From positions 8,130,184 to 8,194,183 of the forward strand of contig CM024168.1 of NCBI GenBank assembly GCA_013433145.1: a stretch of DNA of 64,000 bases, in the 5' to 3' direction. This DNA comes from Ascaris suum. Its lineage: Eukaryota; Nematoda; Chromadorea; Rhabditida; Ascarididae. Made by a program: the position numbers and the translations under genes. The notes below the pieces were generated by a model. It was not told the origin of the DNA. It did not search any database and saw only the letters and a program-made list of their open reading frames with translations. Shown here piece after piece: positions 39,601 through 53,464 of this stretch. Numbering within the stretch: position 1 is the stretch's first letter; each line of letters opens with the position of its first letter.

Positions 39601-42600
39601 CAGGATGAACTTCTAATCAAAATCCGAGGTGAATTATCGCCTTCGAAACATTTTGTAACCTCATGCATGCATTCTGCGATTGATGGATTTCCATTTCACA
39701 CACTGAAGAAGCGTTGCAGAGACGCTAGCACGATGTGAACATTTGCAGTCCATTCACCACATCACTTTGTACCTTTCAACGTTCGCTGTTCTGTAGAAGC
39801 TGTTTGATCAAACTGATGGGTGATACAGGTCGCACCTATGAAACTTCGTTATCCTATAACCAATAGAGCTCGAGTTAAAAGTGCGATGCAGCGAGACAGA
39901 CACAGTCGCGCAAGCATGATGCCATACAAACCATAATTTGTCGTACAAATGTAATCTTGCGAGAGCGCACCAAAAACAGAAGCTAAGATCCGTGCAGTAT
40001 TTGAATGCACTATTGCGTGCACTTTATTCTGACCTCATAGTAAAAAAATATCGCCTCTCTTCAACATTTTCTAATCGGAGCAAATGCAAAAGCGCCACGA
40101 ACGGTTAAAAATGCCCTATGCTGAGCATGAGGCATCACCCTGAATATTATCTTAGGAGTGGTTGCACTCACCACCTGTAACTCCAGATTCAGTACCTCCG
40201 GAGCTGCAACTACTGAACAGACAAACGGGCCCGCACATGCACCACAGCACACAAATGTGTATTCGCAGAAGCTTATTGAAAATGCGAATAGTTTCGCTGG
40301 CTTTTATGTGGGCTCACGAAACGGCATTACGACAAAGCCAGATCTCTGCTCACGCTTAGGTGGGCCTGCCCTCGTGTGCCCGTCTTGCATTAAACAAAGG
40401 TACACTGGTAAAATGTCGTGGATATAAAATAGGCAGTTGATGAATTATATCGGCAATTTGGTTGTGATGCATGAATCTCTGTATGTGTTTTTGCATCTTA
40501 AGAGCCATAAAACTGCATTTTAGGTTTCTTTTCTTTATTATTGAGCACGCCAGTAAAGGAAGCATCGTCTGCGACTTGTGTACATCACAAGCACAGATCA
40601 ATGAGAATTTGTCTTCTTTTTTCCATCCTTTTTTTCCCAAAAGTGTGACGCACTCATTGGGTTCATGGAGTGACATGTAAAGCTGAGTATCACGCAACTT
40701 TTCCGTGATAACTTTGCCACTTCGCAAATTCACACTGGACAATTTAATAGCTGCTTTGCAGGCTACTAGAAAAGAGTGCGAATATTGTCCCGACTTTTGA
40801 AAAATCTTGACTTCTTCTGTGACAGAGCCTTTCAATCTGTTGCGATAAGTGAACAGTCACTCGACTCGATTTCATTCAGCAGCGCAAAGTTGTTTTCAAC
40901 TAGCTGAAGCAGTCCTGATGCTTCCAACCTGTCCTACAACGGTTAAGATCGTTGTAAATTGATCGAATTGTTTGTAATCACCCACTGGGAATCATTGTGG
41001 CAGTGAATCTGATAAATGTATACGCACTTCTGAAACACCTATGATTTCTTAAGCGAATGCTTACTTCAGATAAATCGTTGCCTCACTGTGTAATCAGACC
41101 GTGGGAAATTTCGAGACGGATAATTTCACCACCTGCAGCCTTTATTGCTTACATTGCTTACAAAGATCTGGGTAAGTGAAGTGTGGATGTAAAAAGCCGC
41201 AATCGATGTCTCGTTGAAGATGACCGATAAAATATCGAGTGGAATTTAAGTTTCCCAGATGTTTCTTCGCCTAAAACAGTTCTCTCTATCGACGCTATAA
41301 TTTTTCATTCCATCATCCGAAAACCGATCCATTAATAATGCTGCATTCAAGAATGCAAGAACTTCCTTCAATACAAAAAACATTCCTTGCCATAAAGAGC
41401 ATCACGCCAATTTACTACGAGAATGTTCGCGGAAAAATAACCTACCCTCCTCGAAAATTACCTTCCACAGTCTGATGCAAGACGACTTTCACGTCAAAGC
41501 GGAAGAAAAGCAGTCACTCTGATAAGTTGCCGTCATAAATTAAAGCACAAAATAATAATGCATTCGCGTTTTCAATAATCCGGTCGCTAGGAGAAATCTA
41601 CGAAATATTCGTCTTTTAGAGATACGGCCGGTTCAAACGTGAGACAGACCGCTGCAAAAGGCACGCAAGTTTTTGCTCCTTCGAATTTCGACATTTCTCG
41701 AAAGATCAGTGTGGCAGATCGTAAAGAAGGTGAATTTATAGTCTGCGTAGTGCGCATAAAATTTTGTAGCTGTGATTAGTCTAGCTGCTGTGCTAACACA
41801 GACACACCCACAAACACATACACATGCAAATGCGACCTGCCGTATTGTAGTTTAGTAAGGGGAGCTTGCAGAAGAACGCAGGACAAGAAGCCTTCGGAAA
41901 CGCACTTTCGGGACCATCCAAACTATTGCTCAAAAAGGTTTCTATGGAAAAAGAGCTAAAACCGCAAAGTGCTACCACTTGCCTGGTGCGCAGCATATAA
42001 AGACTTCCTACGAGAGGAAGTATGCAATCCAGCAATTTTTCCTGCCTTACAATAGGTGAAATACTCTCCAAGCAGATGCGTTTTTTTCGGTGTTCATGGG
42101 AGTGCATAGTGAGTTGAACAAGTTGCGAAAAAGAAGCATATCGCTCAATTCCTGCGCCTCAATTCTGCATAAAGCTAACTCAGTCTTTGATGTGGTCAGA
42201 ATTTGGCTTCAAGCAGCAAAATTTTTGTGAAACAACATACTAAAATGTCCTATTTGCGACCACCACTTCTGACCGTTTTTTGCACTTTTGGAAAATTGCT
42301 TTACGAAGCACATTACTGCAGCATCAGGCGCGTACGTACGGCATTTCAAAATATCTGTTTGGATTTCTACAAACTTGTTTAATTATTGATTCATTTATTT
42401 ATTCAGTTACTCATTGCAACTTCCCGGAGTGGGAAATCATACAAAAGTTATGTAATGATGAACAGCAAGAACGCTTTCAAAGTTACAATGTAGGCGGTTA
42501 GCGAACTAGAGAGCTACGAAATGTGATGGAATGACTTCCTAAGCCTGCATTAAAAACTCATGAAGTACAATTGGTCGCTCACACTGTTATTAACGTTGGC

Positions 42601-45072
42601 CCAACAAATTCTGTAGAAGACGAGCATTGAATGGTTGAAAGTTTGCATGGATTTTATACTGAAAAGGTTTTCGATTTAGGCTGATCAAATCTCCAAAAAG
42701 TGTTAGGAGGAGATTTACACGAGTGCTTCGATCAGATAAAATATGATATCATTGTTTCAGAAGTTTTATTACCTACACACGATTTCCCAGGTGACGAGGA
42801 AACTGCAAAAGCGCGTATCCAACCACTTGCTTTAGCACGGTTTTTGTGCCAATTGCTTCAGCAATGGCTTTTTCTCCCCATTCAGGGCCAATGCTCATCG
42901 CAGCGCTCACGTATACCTCGGATGGAATTTTCCTCCTCCTCGCATGTGCTTGCGTATTACTTTGTGCCTTTATGCACACATGCTTCACAATTTTGTAAAA
43001 GATAATGAGAAGTAAAACATTGCTCAAAAAATTTGCGTATGCATTACATGCATATGTGAGGTATGATTAAGGAGGAATGCTTGTTGTGTTTCGTAAATCC
43101 TATATTCAAATAACAGTGAGTATTCCGTAGATTAATGCCAGCTTTTGCTACGGTGACAGCTATTCTAAAGAACATTCGAGTTACGAAGTGTTTGAATGAA
43201 CAACCGCCACTCTCTAATTTAAAAAGAAATGAACATATTAACGAAAACTATGAGTTTTCCTTTCTCAGAAACAACCCATAGTTTTCATCGACACATGCAA
43301 ACATACTTCAACAAACATGAGAAACATTCTAATTACGCCTACAGGAGAAAAAGTGCATCCTGAATGGTTGCATATGCTTGTTTTGAAAAATGAATGTATC
43401 TGCTTACGAATAGTAGTGAGTTGAAGTGAAATCTATCCGTAGCAACTAGAGCTACTTTTGCACGAGCTGCCTCTAAGAACTCTGCAATCTCGAACTAAAC
43501 TTGCTTTTCTTTCAGAGAACGACGGGAGTGTTTCAAAGAAACTTCCTAGCGTGAGAATGAAAGGAACTAATGAAAAGGATTTATGAGATCCGAATCGTCG
43601 CTTAAAAATCGCATTAAACGGTAAAAGAAAGCAAACAAGCTTCGCATGAATGCCTTGTCAAGAATTATTGCGAAAAAACGACCGCGCGTCCACATTGTTC
43701 GGATGTGCGTTGCATTTTTTTTCGAGTTTTCCAGCGTTGCGTTTTTCTCGAATCATTCGAAACTGGATTCACAAAGGAGCAAGAGCCCAAAGCGAAGTAC
43801 GAGACCTGAGAACACGCCAGTTACGTAGTTGGATGATAACATTTGACGCTCTGGCGGTAGGTTTCGTGGTCAGAGAAGGAGTGAAAGGGGAACCATACGA
43901 AGAAGAAGATAATGGAAGGGAGAGGAGAAGGAGAATATGCTGACGATTTCTTTCTCCTCAACTCTTCTTCAGTCCAGTTCACTACATAGGTGGCTTGTTC
44001 CTTCTCGCACCGCCTTCACCCAGTAGTTGCAAAAATATGAAATGCAAGAAGTTCTCCAAACTTTCGTCATGTTGTCATAATGTGGAAACTAGATCTGCTT
44101 ATAACATCAAACTGAGTTGTAAGTTTGTCAGAACTGTGAAGGGCATCTGACGAAATTACAGTGTGTTATAGCAGCACAATACAATTTGCTGACTCTACGC
44201 CGGATGTTGTGAGTTTCATGCAACTTCTCAGGTGCGCTTTGATGAATGGAATGAAACTGAAGAAGAAGAGAGGACTGTTTTGAAAGCACCACATTTTCAG
44301 GATTTTTCCTCTGAATCAGTCCGACGCTAAAAAGAATGCCTCTCTCGTCGTTTATAGGTACCAAAGTAGCAAATTTCTTTCCATGTTTGCACATATCCGA
44401 TCGAACTTTAATATTTCTTGTAGGCTGCACAGGCTGTGTCGCATTTTGACTGTACAGGTAGTGGATCCTAGCAGCTCAAACAGAATAGAAACAGCCACGC
44501 TTGTAGCTGCGATTGAGGTCTACGGGAGCAGCAGGGAGATGGACGACATTGTTTCCAACCATATCTTGGAACGGGCACATTTCCTCACAGAAAGAAACCT
44601 TTGAGTTCTTTGTCGCAAATCGTGTCTGTAAGCTCACACCAGTCGGAAACTTTAGAAAAATTCTGCAAATATAAGAGTCATGAATTCCGAGGTCAGCGAA
44701 TTCTTTCAGAAAAGAGGTATTCGAAGGGAAGGAATGGTTTCAATACGTGCGTCCTGACTTTGTGGTTCCTTCGGTTTTAAATTGAGCAAGAAATACCAAT
44801 GATACCACCTTGATGGGATGAATTCTGCGTGCAGCAATGTCATCGAGTCGATCTGGATTCTGCTTGAAGCTGAAAACCAAACGGAAGGCTTCTATGCTTC
44901 GAGATGACCTTTAAAGACAACAATTCAATGCAAGAATTTTTACGAACAAAAGATTTGGAGGAAGTGGTAAGAGAAGCACACGAAACTCACGTTTTTCTAA
45001 ACGTTTTTTGATGTGGTGATGGAACAGAAGAGTGGTAACACCTCAATGTGATTTAGGCTTTGGAGGAATCCT

Positions 45073-45097
45073 CCCTCCCCCTCCCCCCCCCTCCCCC
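45073..45097 (+). repeat. Poly-C-rich tract
   Basis: Runs of 4 to 8 C separated by single T residues. The minus strand is G-rich and could form a quadruplex. Confidence 0.85.
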
Positions 45098-48000
45098 AAA
45101 TATCTTTGAGCACAAGCCTGGAAAAAGCAGAAATAGAATACGAACACAATGATCAATACACGAACATCGTTATTTTGTGTCAGCTAGATGACATGTGTAT
45201 CAGCGCACGACTATTCAAGAGGATGAATTGATCTCATCACTTAGGTGGACCCTGTATATCAAGCGCCTCGTTCGAGGGCATAGAAAAGTTTTGTTTTCAA
45301 GTGCACATCAAAGTCGAAGCCCGTGTCAGTTAGCAGACTTAATAAAGTGCTTCATGGTTTAGTTCGAGCATGTGAGCACGAGGAATATCAAAGTTGGAAG
45401 CTTCAGGCACGGGCACAGAACGCTTGCAACAATTGCCTTGCTGTGATGTTATCATGGTCGCTGTCCTTATGTCTCCTTAGTTATTACGGCGCAATTTGAG
45501 ACCATTGTAGGGCCGCCTGTTGTACATTGCTTTCGTTTGCCACTTTTTGGCCGAAGAGTTTTTGCGCCGGTGCAGAAACGACTGAAACTGGTCTGCCAAA
45601 TCTGCAGCGTAGAAACACGAAAAAACTTGTAACCCTTAACTCATATCACAGCGGAACCGCTGCTTCAGTTTTTCCACGGCGTTCAGATGAGTATCACTAT
45701 CGTTTTTCACAGCTGCTGTATTTATCGCGCGTCCTGCGCACATGACGAACGACTGATCTCCAGATGCAATTGTTCGCGACGACAAAAAGTTACGAAGGTC
45801 CCAGGTGATTTCCTAGGAGACATGGTGAAGGTTATCTGATCAAAACATATTTGTGTTCAGATTTTAAAAAATATACGTAAGACTTCCAAACAACTGGTTT
45901 TTAATGATCGTTCGTTAAATAAATGATCAATCAGACTGACAGCTACCTTTTCAACACACTGGTATCAGCTGGATGGCATCGTATCAATCAGTGACATTAT
46001 GAAAGTAAAGATGGCGTCTCCTCGCTCTCCGCCTCCATCCCCCTTTCCAAAACTGAACTTATCGCTTTGTTTATGAGTCACTGATTCCTTGCTCGAAAAG
46101 CTTGCAAAATGCAACACGTGAATTTCTGAGTGGATATCGATTGCACATTACGCATGCGTTTAGACGATTCGAGGCTACTAGCAGAAATACATGCACGAAG
46201 AAACGGAACTAACTAACGAGCTGTAAGAAACAGTTTGTGCGCTCTATTAGACATAAAAAGATAGGAAAGGCTTGAAGGTTTGTAGCCAAATGCTTGCAAA
46301 AAGTTGTATTTTATTCCGAATTTTCCAATTTTAACTGCAGAAACTGCGACAACTCCGGAGCTCAATAGATGTTATGATAGAAGGAAAATAATTGAGCTGT
46401 CGAATATGTCAATGTGGAAGGCCCGTTATTTTTTATTGCAATTCATATCCTTTTGGAAGGAATAGATTTTTGCAAATGCTTTAAGGGTGCATCAGTCGAA
46501 TGTTCAAAGCTGAGAAACGTCATTTCAATAGTGTCCTATTCTTGTGGTGTTGCATGGAGATGTAATACAGCCAAGGAAAATAATGGAGACTGATGATGAT
46601 AAATCGCAGGGGCGACGCCCGTGGTTTCACGGTATTCGTAAGCAACACCGATCCTTTCCTACTCTCATCTTCTAGCCAAATGCTTTCCAATTTCTTCCAT
46701 CACCTCATAACCACGGAAAAAAAAGCATCTCCCGAGTGGCTGACCAAGCAGCCGAAACGTTGGTGAAAAGAAGGAAGATGGTGGTCTTGCTTTCAGACGA
46801 GGAGAGACGCACAATTCATTCATACCTATGTAAAAATTGGCGCATATGGACGTCTCAGTTTCCTTCCATCCTCTATTCCGCCAACCCATCGTCAAATAAT
46901 GTCTGCTTTTCTGGACTGCTTTTCTGAAGCAGACACTTTAATTAAGTCTGAGAAGTTAAGCCGAAAGCCCATTTTTCTCTCATCTCATCAAAACCACCTA
47001 CGCCTGCATCGCCCTGTCCCAGACCAATTCCCGCAGAAAAAAGGAACATGGTTGCTACATAGCGCTGGCACGTCTCATTCTTTCTAAAGCAAATTGCTTT
47101 TATCCATGAAGCCATCATTCGATTTGCAAAGCGAAGGATGTATAATCGTCAGTGTTTATTTCTGTGAACTGAGCTGCTAGATCCATACATTCACGAATGA
47201 AAAGCATTCTTAGGAGTTGATTCAATAGTTGAGTTCAACTGAAGCTTCCGAAAGCAAATTTTCGACTTTCCTCCCGTTACCAACTGTGAGTCCAATTAAG
47301 CATTTGTATTGCTGCACGAGGTGATGCAAGATGAGGGCAAATTGGCGGTGTTACCTCACCATTCACAAAGGTCACCACCATGAAGTGCCTCGAATAGTTC
47401 TCGCAGCATTCTTTCTCACGCACTTCGACCGAATGTGACACATTACAACTCACGCAGTGACGCTTCATGAACTTTAAAAATGCTTTTTTAAGTGAGGCGA
47501 TATGCGATATGTGGCGTCCGACTCTTGTGTGTAGCAGTGATGTCATCGTGCTATGAACTTTTCGTAGTGCATCCATGTTTCTGCGGGACATAGCACCATA
47601 TCGCAGTAAATTTGGAGCCATCATGAGTACAGCTCAATCCGATTTCTGGAAGATGAGATGAATGTAGCATTTTAGCAATTTTTTCGGCAAAGAGTACACT
47701 TCTTCCACTCTATGTTCCATATGAACCTGAGGTGTACTTTAGGTTTTTATAAACTGAGAATTGTGGCGTTATAGCGTACCCTGGTTTTAATTAAGAGCAT
47801 TTGGTCCCGCATTGGTCATCATTTGTCAGTGCTTAAAAGAGTAAAGTAGTTGCTTGAATATGCAGTGTTGAATCCTGCACTTTCAGTCGAAGCTGCGCAA
47901 TTCTTTCAGGTCCACAAGTTTTTCCGTAATTTTTCTGCTTCAAGGCACTCGCCCTCTTTGTTTCTCTCCTTTATTTCTGTCAAATTCTTCCTCAGTGTGC

Positions 48001-49400
48001 GAAAAAAAAACTGGAATATGTAAAACGCGAGGGAATTTCTGAAATATTCATGGTCTTCCAGTCCCAGCCGTTAAGCACTAAGCGCTCATAGTTTTCATAC
48101 ATTATTTATGTTTTCTGCTGATGCACGGCTCCGGTGGAAGTGAAAAATCACTGTTTGCCTATGCGTCATTGTTTGCGGTTCTATTCGCTGGCGCATAATC
48201 TTTCACACGGTGCAAGGCAACTACCTAACTTAAGCAGAGCTAGGCGGAACTAGGAGTACAACATAAGCGTCGTTTATACCGTACCAACAGTATGAACGCT
48301 TCTTGCAGTGTTTCGTTAATAGCTTACCGCCGCTTCTAATGAAGTGTAATGAGAATCCGCACCAGATATTTCCACTCCTGAAGGCAGAATAAAACATATC
48401 ACCTATCACCGTTCATTCACTTATATGCATATAAATACTGCAGCAATTAATTACTGCCATGTTCACCCTTTTTACTTTGATTGTACTGCATACTTTTGCT
48501 GTTCTACCACTTATGCTAGCTGATAATTATCAATAAGTATTACTTGTTAGTAACTTAGAGCAAAAGTGGCACTGTGCACTTGCTGCAAGGAGTACTACGT
48601 AATCGTGATTAGGCCAGGGGAGCACTAACGCTGATGATGATAAGCGACACGGCTGCATTGGTTTTGTCAGTAAGTAGAGCTAGTTGTACCAGCAAATAAT
48701 TCTGCTGATGCCAACTATTAATAACAAATTGGTCATAGATATAACAGGCACAATTAGCAGATCGAAGTAAGAGATACCAGGAAGTGAACCAATTTGCATG
48801 CTAGCCCAGAGGTATATCACATCACATATCTTAATATGCATAAATGTGTTCACGTATTCACGTATGCAAGTGCATTTGGAACACCCAAACAACTGCAAGG
48901 AATGTCCTATGCCAAGATCGCCTTGCAATACCATATTGCATGCATGAAAATGAGAAGTACGTTCATGATTACTGCATATCGTCAGGATGCATGATGATGT
49001 GTAGTTTTCCTCTGCATTAACGTAAATGTGCGAGTACTTAACAGCAGAAGGCATTCCACCTAGAAAGTATTAGCCTTTGCTGTGCTCGAGAAGATCCGAT
49101 GAGCCTAGGGAAAGGCCACCAAGAAATGATGCGACATTTGCCGTATTTGTGATTTGAGGTGAAAGTTTCGAGGTGCCTTACTTCTGAACATTATCAGTGG
49201 CTCACGAAGAGGAGAATTATCTTCACTCTTGTTATCAAATAAATAACGACACCCTCCAACAGCTAGTATTCTCAACTGTTGGGTAAGGCGCTAAAGGGCC
49301 AACTCAAGATATCCATCTGTGATCTAACAGTGACCATTTTACTCTTATAGCATTATTCTTCGCGTCATGTCATTGATCGACTTATGTGCTTTTGATCTGC

Positions 49401-49630
49401 CTGAAGCCTATATAAATCGGGCCTCAGCCAGTCGGAGTCTTCTCCATCGACGGCTCTCCAACAGGCAGATCCCTTGGAACGTGTCGCCTTCTCCAGTTTT
49501 GCTCTTTATGAGCTGTGGTGCGCCTTCGACGAACGAATTAGACTATCTCCGTGTCTCTTCGCACCCCTCTCGATCTCCCTCTCAATGTTTTCGCTGCTAG
49601 AGTTGCAACATAAACATACCTTTAATACGC
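49401..49630 (+). promoter_or_regulatory. TATA-bearing promoter or LTR-like patch
   Basis: A TATATAAAT box at 49,409-49,417 is followed by a GC-rich segment with CCAGTCGGAGTCTTC about 20-30 bases downstream, and an A-rich ATAAACATACC near 49,610. This layout resembles U3-R of a nematode LTR or a strong core promoter. No retroelement coding sequence or host gene follows within 1 kb, so the assignment is tentative. Confidence 0.35.
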
Positions 49631-50663
49631 AATTTAAAGTGGAAGTGATGCAATCTGAGGTACACATTTGGCCGACAGACACATAAGGGCAGTGCCTGTT
49701 ATTTTTGAAATACTTCTTAAGCGGAAAGCAGGCGAATTTGCAGCTAATAATTAGCAAACACACTTGTTTTCATGCAATAAATCAACTCTTTTGCTCAACG
49801 ACTTCGTTTGGTTGAACTTTCTTCACGTCAGGTACATCGTCGACCAATCAGCCAGGAAGGTGTTCGTTTCGCAATGAACCTTGCCACTGCGGCTGCTTGC
49901 CCACAAGAGGCGTTTATTCTCTGCACCAAATCACGAGAAAGCATCGAGGCCGCCAATATTCTCTGTCACCTGAGAAAAAAATCTTGTAGAGTGAATTAAA
50001 AGCCTTTTAGAATGATACTTCAACTGTGGCAGTTAAATTTGATCGAAACGTCTGCACTCTTAAATGACACAATCAAATGGCTCCTACCACAACAGTTAAT
50101 ATGAAGGGTTAAAATTATGGAGGTGAAAATTAATCTTGAAACCATTCGACTATATAAAATTTAAAAGGAATTGGAAAGCCGTAAAAATGGCAATAGAATG
50201 TATGGCTTTGAATTACAGATAAGCGATATTTGTATGCAATATTTCTTCCGATGTACTCAGATGGCCTCATTTTGCCTTCCTATCTGCCTTTCACTTTCGC
50301 AAAGGCAAAATCAATTTTGTTTCGGCATATGTGTCTGCTTTCTGAGGCAATTGTACAACCCGGGCGTGTAACCTGCTTCCCTCACCATGCACAACTGCCT
50401 CGAGAAGTTCAGGCCATATGAGGATGAATTTATACCAGGCGTCTTGGTATAACCAAATGATAGCCTTACGTGGCGATAAGTGTAAAATACGCAGCAATAA
50501 AGCACTTCCAGAAGGTGGAATAAACAAGCTAATCCGTGGCGCAGAAATTGCATCTGCTGCATCATGATCGATACAATCGACAGTCTTTCTATCTTTATTA
50601 ACTAATTCACGCCGTCTGATAGAGGAAAACGAGTTGTCGACTGCAAAACATATGGCATTATAA

Positions 50664-51240
50664 TGTTGCCTATCGTGAAATGAGGATAATAAAAAGTCGG
50701 ACAAACGAGCCCATAACTGTAAAATACTGTCTTGTGAACACTTCTGTAAAGCTCGTTACGGAAAATTACCCACGCATATTTCTAAACACTCTAGCAGCAA
50801 CCACCGCATAGGGTAGCATATATCAAATAGCATGCTAGAAAAGGTTGCCAATATAAAAATGATTTCAGGAATAATTCTTCTAGATGAAGCAATTTCAGAT
50901 AATTTTCCTTATAGGCATGAACGATGACGCTAAATACAAGAGAACAATATCTCCCTACTTCTAAGTATCTTAAAGCAATTCCGTGTGTAATGAATCAGTA
51001 GAATGAATTTATTGGCTCAGAGACACGCTTATATGCTAGGTTAATCATGCGTCCGATCTTCTACGAATCATAGCATTATAATGGATTGTTGAGAAAAGGT
51101 TCTCATTTGTGGGCTATATCTTTTGCATCGGTGGGAAGGGGTATGGTAAGCCTTGATGTTTTTCCAATAGCTCGCTTTCGCTGTGAGACGATGATGATGC
51201 AAAATACGTTTGGAATGCTTGTAATTCGCTTTCCGCGACA
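50664..51240 (-). mobile_element. 3' LTR of element A-LTR (577 bases, end tentative)
   Basis: On the minus strand it starts TGTCGCGGAAAGCG right after the purine run GGACGGGAA and ends ATAGGCAACA. The TGT...ACA termini match the style of the 60 kb LTR. Inside are a CATATAAG box near 51,040 and AATAAA about 30 bases later, consistent with promoter and polyadenylation signal. The start is well supported; the end is a best guess. Confidence 0.55.
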
Positions 51241-51323
51241 TTCCCGTCCGAGAATTTGACTGGAATGAATTTAAAATTTTTGATTCAGAGTTATGGGGAG
51301 ATCAGGATCTATCTGAAATTGTA

Positions 51324-53142
51324 TCAAGTGAATTGATGACTGTTATTTCGGGTTGATTTGAAATACGAATATAACATCACAAGGATTACGATAATTATCA
51401 TTGATACAATAGATGCATATAACCACTTTGAAGAAATGCTGTCCAGGATGGCCTGGATATCGTCAGTTGCCACATCCACTAAGTGATGAGCCTCATTCGA
51501 GAGCGAGATAATTATATCTTTTCCATCGCTGCGAACTGTAGTTACTAGGCTGTTGTTTGGGCAATGCGGTTGCTTTAATGCATTCCGCTGAAGCTGCTGC
51601 GATATAATGGCAAGAGATACTCCGAACTGTCGAATGTAAAAGGCGCAGCATTAAAGGTTATTGGGGCCAGCCGTTCGGGAGGGTGATGTTTTCGAAATGT
51701 CGTCGCATGTCCGTTTGCATCCTTCCAGGTCCCATTTATGTTTTGGTATATGCGATGAATTACTTCGTGACATGATGTAACAGCAGACTGATTTTTTAGA
51801 TCCCTCGACCTAGGTTCAGCGAAAAATAGCCTCTTTCCTACTTGTACTGGAGGATCCTCATAGCACTGTTGGCCCACTCGATGATCGTAGTGGACAATTG
51901 ACTCGTCTGTCTGAATGCACGGATACATTCGTATAGCGTCACCAGCATTCTTTGCAGCGATGCCATCTCTTTCAATAAAAGCCGCGAGATGAATGTTAGA
52001 ATCGTATATTCGTGTACAATCTTTGTTAGCACTCTTTCTCTTCTGCATACTTGCAACCGAAGCTGGTTGAACTGATGCCAGAGTTGACCACAGAGAAACT
52101 GATATTTAGATTCGAAGAGTCGATTTCTTTCTCGATGGGTTCGGCGTCTGACATAAAAACGTGCATTCGATGTACTGGAAAAGTGCTCACTGTGGTAGAC
52201 TGTTTGATGAGACTGAATGCGCTGTTGAGTTGTCGGACTTTATTTGGATGTGTCTGAATCCACTCGGGAACAGATCCATTAATGTTCAGATTAGGGAACC
52301 TAATAAATACTTTGCTATGCATTGCATACGCTCCCCGCAAGCATCTTTCACTTTCTGAGGAATTACGAAGGACGAGTGATACTTGAAGACTTGGGACCGT
52401 GACGTGAGTAGAGGTTATTAAGCCTTCAAAGGACTGCTCTTTCGGAAGATGCACGGTTCTATCAGTTGCGTGGCATTCCAAAGAACGATACCGTTTTTTG
52501 TTGTGCATTCATTTAGGGCGACATTACAATCGTTCATATCTGTAAAGTTAAATAGCAAGTTTCCGTGGTTGGAAATTTCTAATTTCCCAAACTCGAGAAT
52601 AAAATTTGTAGACGTAGTGCATCTTCTTCCTAGCCATCCACATGAATAACCTACCGGTTCGTTTGATCCCCATCGGAACTCTGAGGAATTACGGAGAATG
52701 ATGTTGTCGTATCGTTTTGGATTGGCCAAGTGTCGATAAATGGTCCACGTTACTGATTTCTTCGCTTTCTCGTCGCTAACGACTTGTAATGAAAATCTGA
52801 AGAATGCATTTGTGCACAATGCTCGCGAGTGATTTCAGCAGTAGACTGCAGGCAGAAATGTCATACTTCGAGTGAAGACTGTGACCCATGTGTATAAAAT
52901 TTCTTCGTTTGTCCAGTTGTGGCATTGCTGTGGTTCAGCCAAAGCCACTAGCACTCCCTCGTGAAAGTCGGGGCATAATTGAAATTTGGATTGAAGTGCT
53001 TTACTGGAAGCGATGGTGCAGATGTCGAGAATAATCGCTGTTAGGAAAAACTTTTTAAGACTCCATGTACGTAATGCCTTTGTTTTTGAGGTTGAGGAAG
53101 TGATGATTGACGAATGCGTGGTTGACTTAGGATATGTAATGG
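51324..53142 (-). pseudogene. Envelope-like gene of BEL/Pao element A-LTR, broken
   Basis: Several overlapping minus-strand frames line up with the env-like gene of element B-LTR. Parts in order are a hydrophobic signal-type segment near 53.07 kb, an ectodomain with FQLCPDF, a block around GYSCGWLGRRCTTSTNF and NECTTKNGIVLW, more cysteine-containing ectodomain, and a C-terminal segment of about 21 hydrophobic residues after KW at 51,426-51,361 (membrane anchor) with a short tail to a TGA at 51,324. Breaks are an in-frame TGA at 52,835 and frame changes near 52,44x, 52,04x and 51,59x. Nematode BEL/Pao elements such as Cer7 and Tas are known to carry virus-derived envelope genes; which lineage this belongs to was not determined. 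Confidence 0.65.
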
Positions 53143-53149
53143 CTACAGA

Positions 53150-53464
53150 TGATGTTTGTGTGTCCTTTTCCGAGCTTTGATCGACCTCCAATGGATATAA
53201 GAAAGTGATGGGTCAATTGAGTAGAGTGCAGATAGCAGTGGGCACTGTAGCTGAACAGATTTCGCCATCTTGGCTGGGTTTGAGCTCAGTAATAATTCCC
53301 ATTTGCCACGCTCCTCTTGGCGCCTCGGGATCCCCGATCCGTACAACTCTTAATTTGTTTAGACAAATTTGTTTTACTGGTTTCCTTTCTCGCTCATTTT
53401 GGTCAAAGAAAGAAAAATTTTCGTTCTGACATCTGAACGGAGGACAGAAAATGAAACAGAACAT
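53150..53464 (-). pseudogene. Pao integrase C-terminal (DUF5641-type) domain of element A-LTR
   Basis: The residues VVRIGDPEAPRGAWQMG, ITEL and SQDGEICSATV, followed after a stop by PITFLYPLEV, match the SH3-like tail that ends BEL/Pao polyproteins. The stop is a TGA at 53,215-53,213, where the family has a coding residue. Frame then continues straight into the env-like gene, suggesting a pol-env fusion layout before decay. The sequence upstream of about 53,430 does not resemble integrase. Confidence 0.7.

Larger units (their letters stand above)
34251..49400. other. 15 kb gene-poor interval upstream of gene B
   Basis: No gene I can support on either strand. It contains a dispersed repeat copy at 39.49 kb, a C-rich patch at 45.07 kb and scattered open frames; the longest convincing-looking one is 159 codons on the minus strand at 40,356-40,835. 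The promoter of gene B should be near 34.3 kb, but no clear core element is visible. Confidence 0.55.
50664..53464 (-). mobile_element. BEL/Pao element A-LTR, 3' remnant (integrase C-terminus, env-like gene, 3' LTR)
   Basis: Read on the minus strand, the order is the C-terminal integrase domain (53.46-53.15 kb), an envelope-like gene (to 51,324), a purine tract and a 3' LTR (51,240-50,664). This is the order expected of a BEL/Pao element with a third ORF. No integrase core, reverse transcriptase, gag or 5' LTR is found to the right, so the copy is 5' truncated near 53.46 kb. Coding parts carry TGA stops and frameshifts. It is related to but clearly diverged from element B-LTR. Confidence 0.75.
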
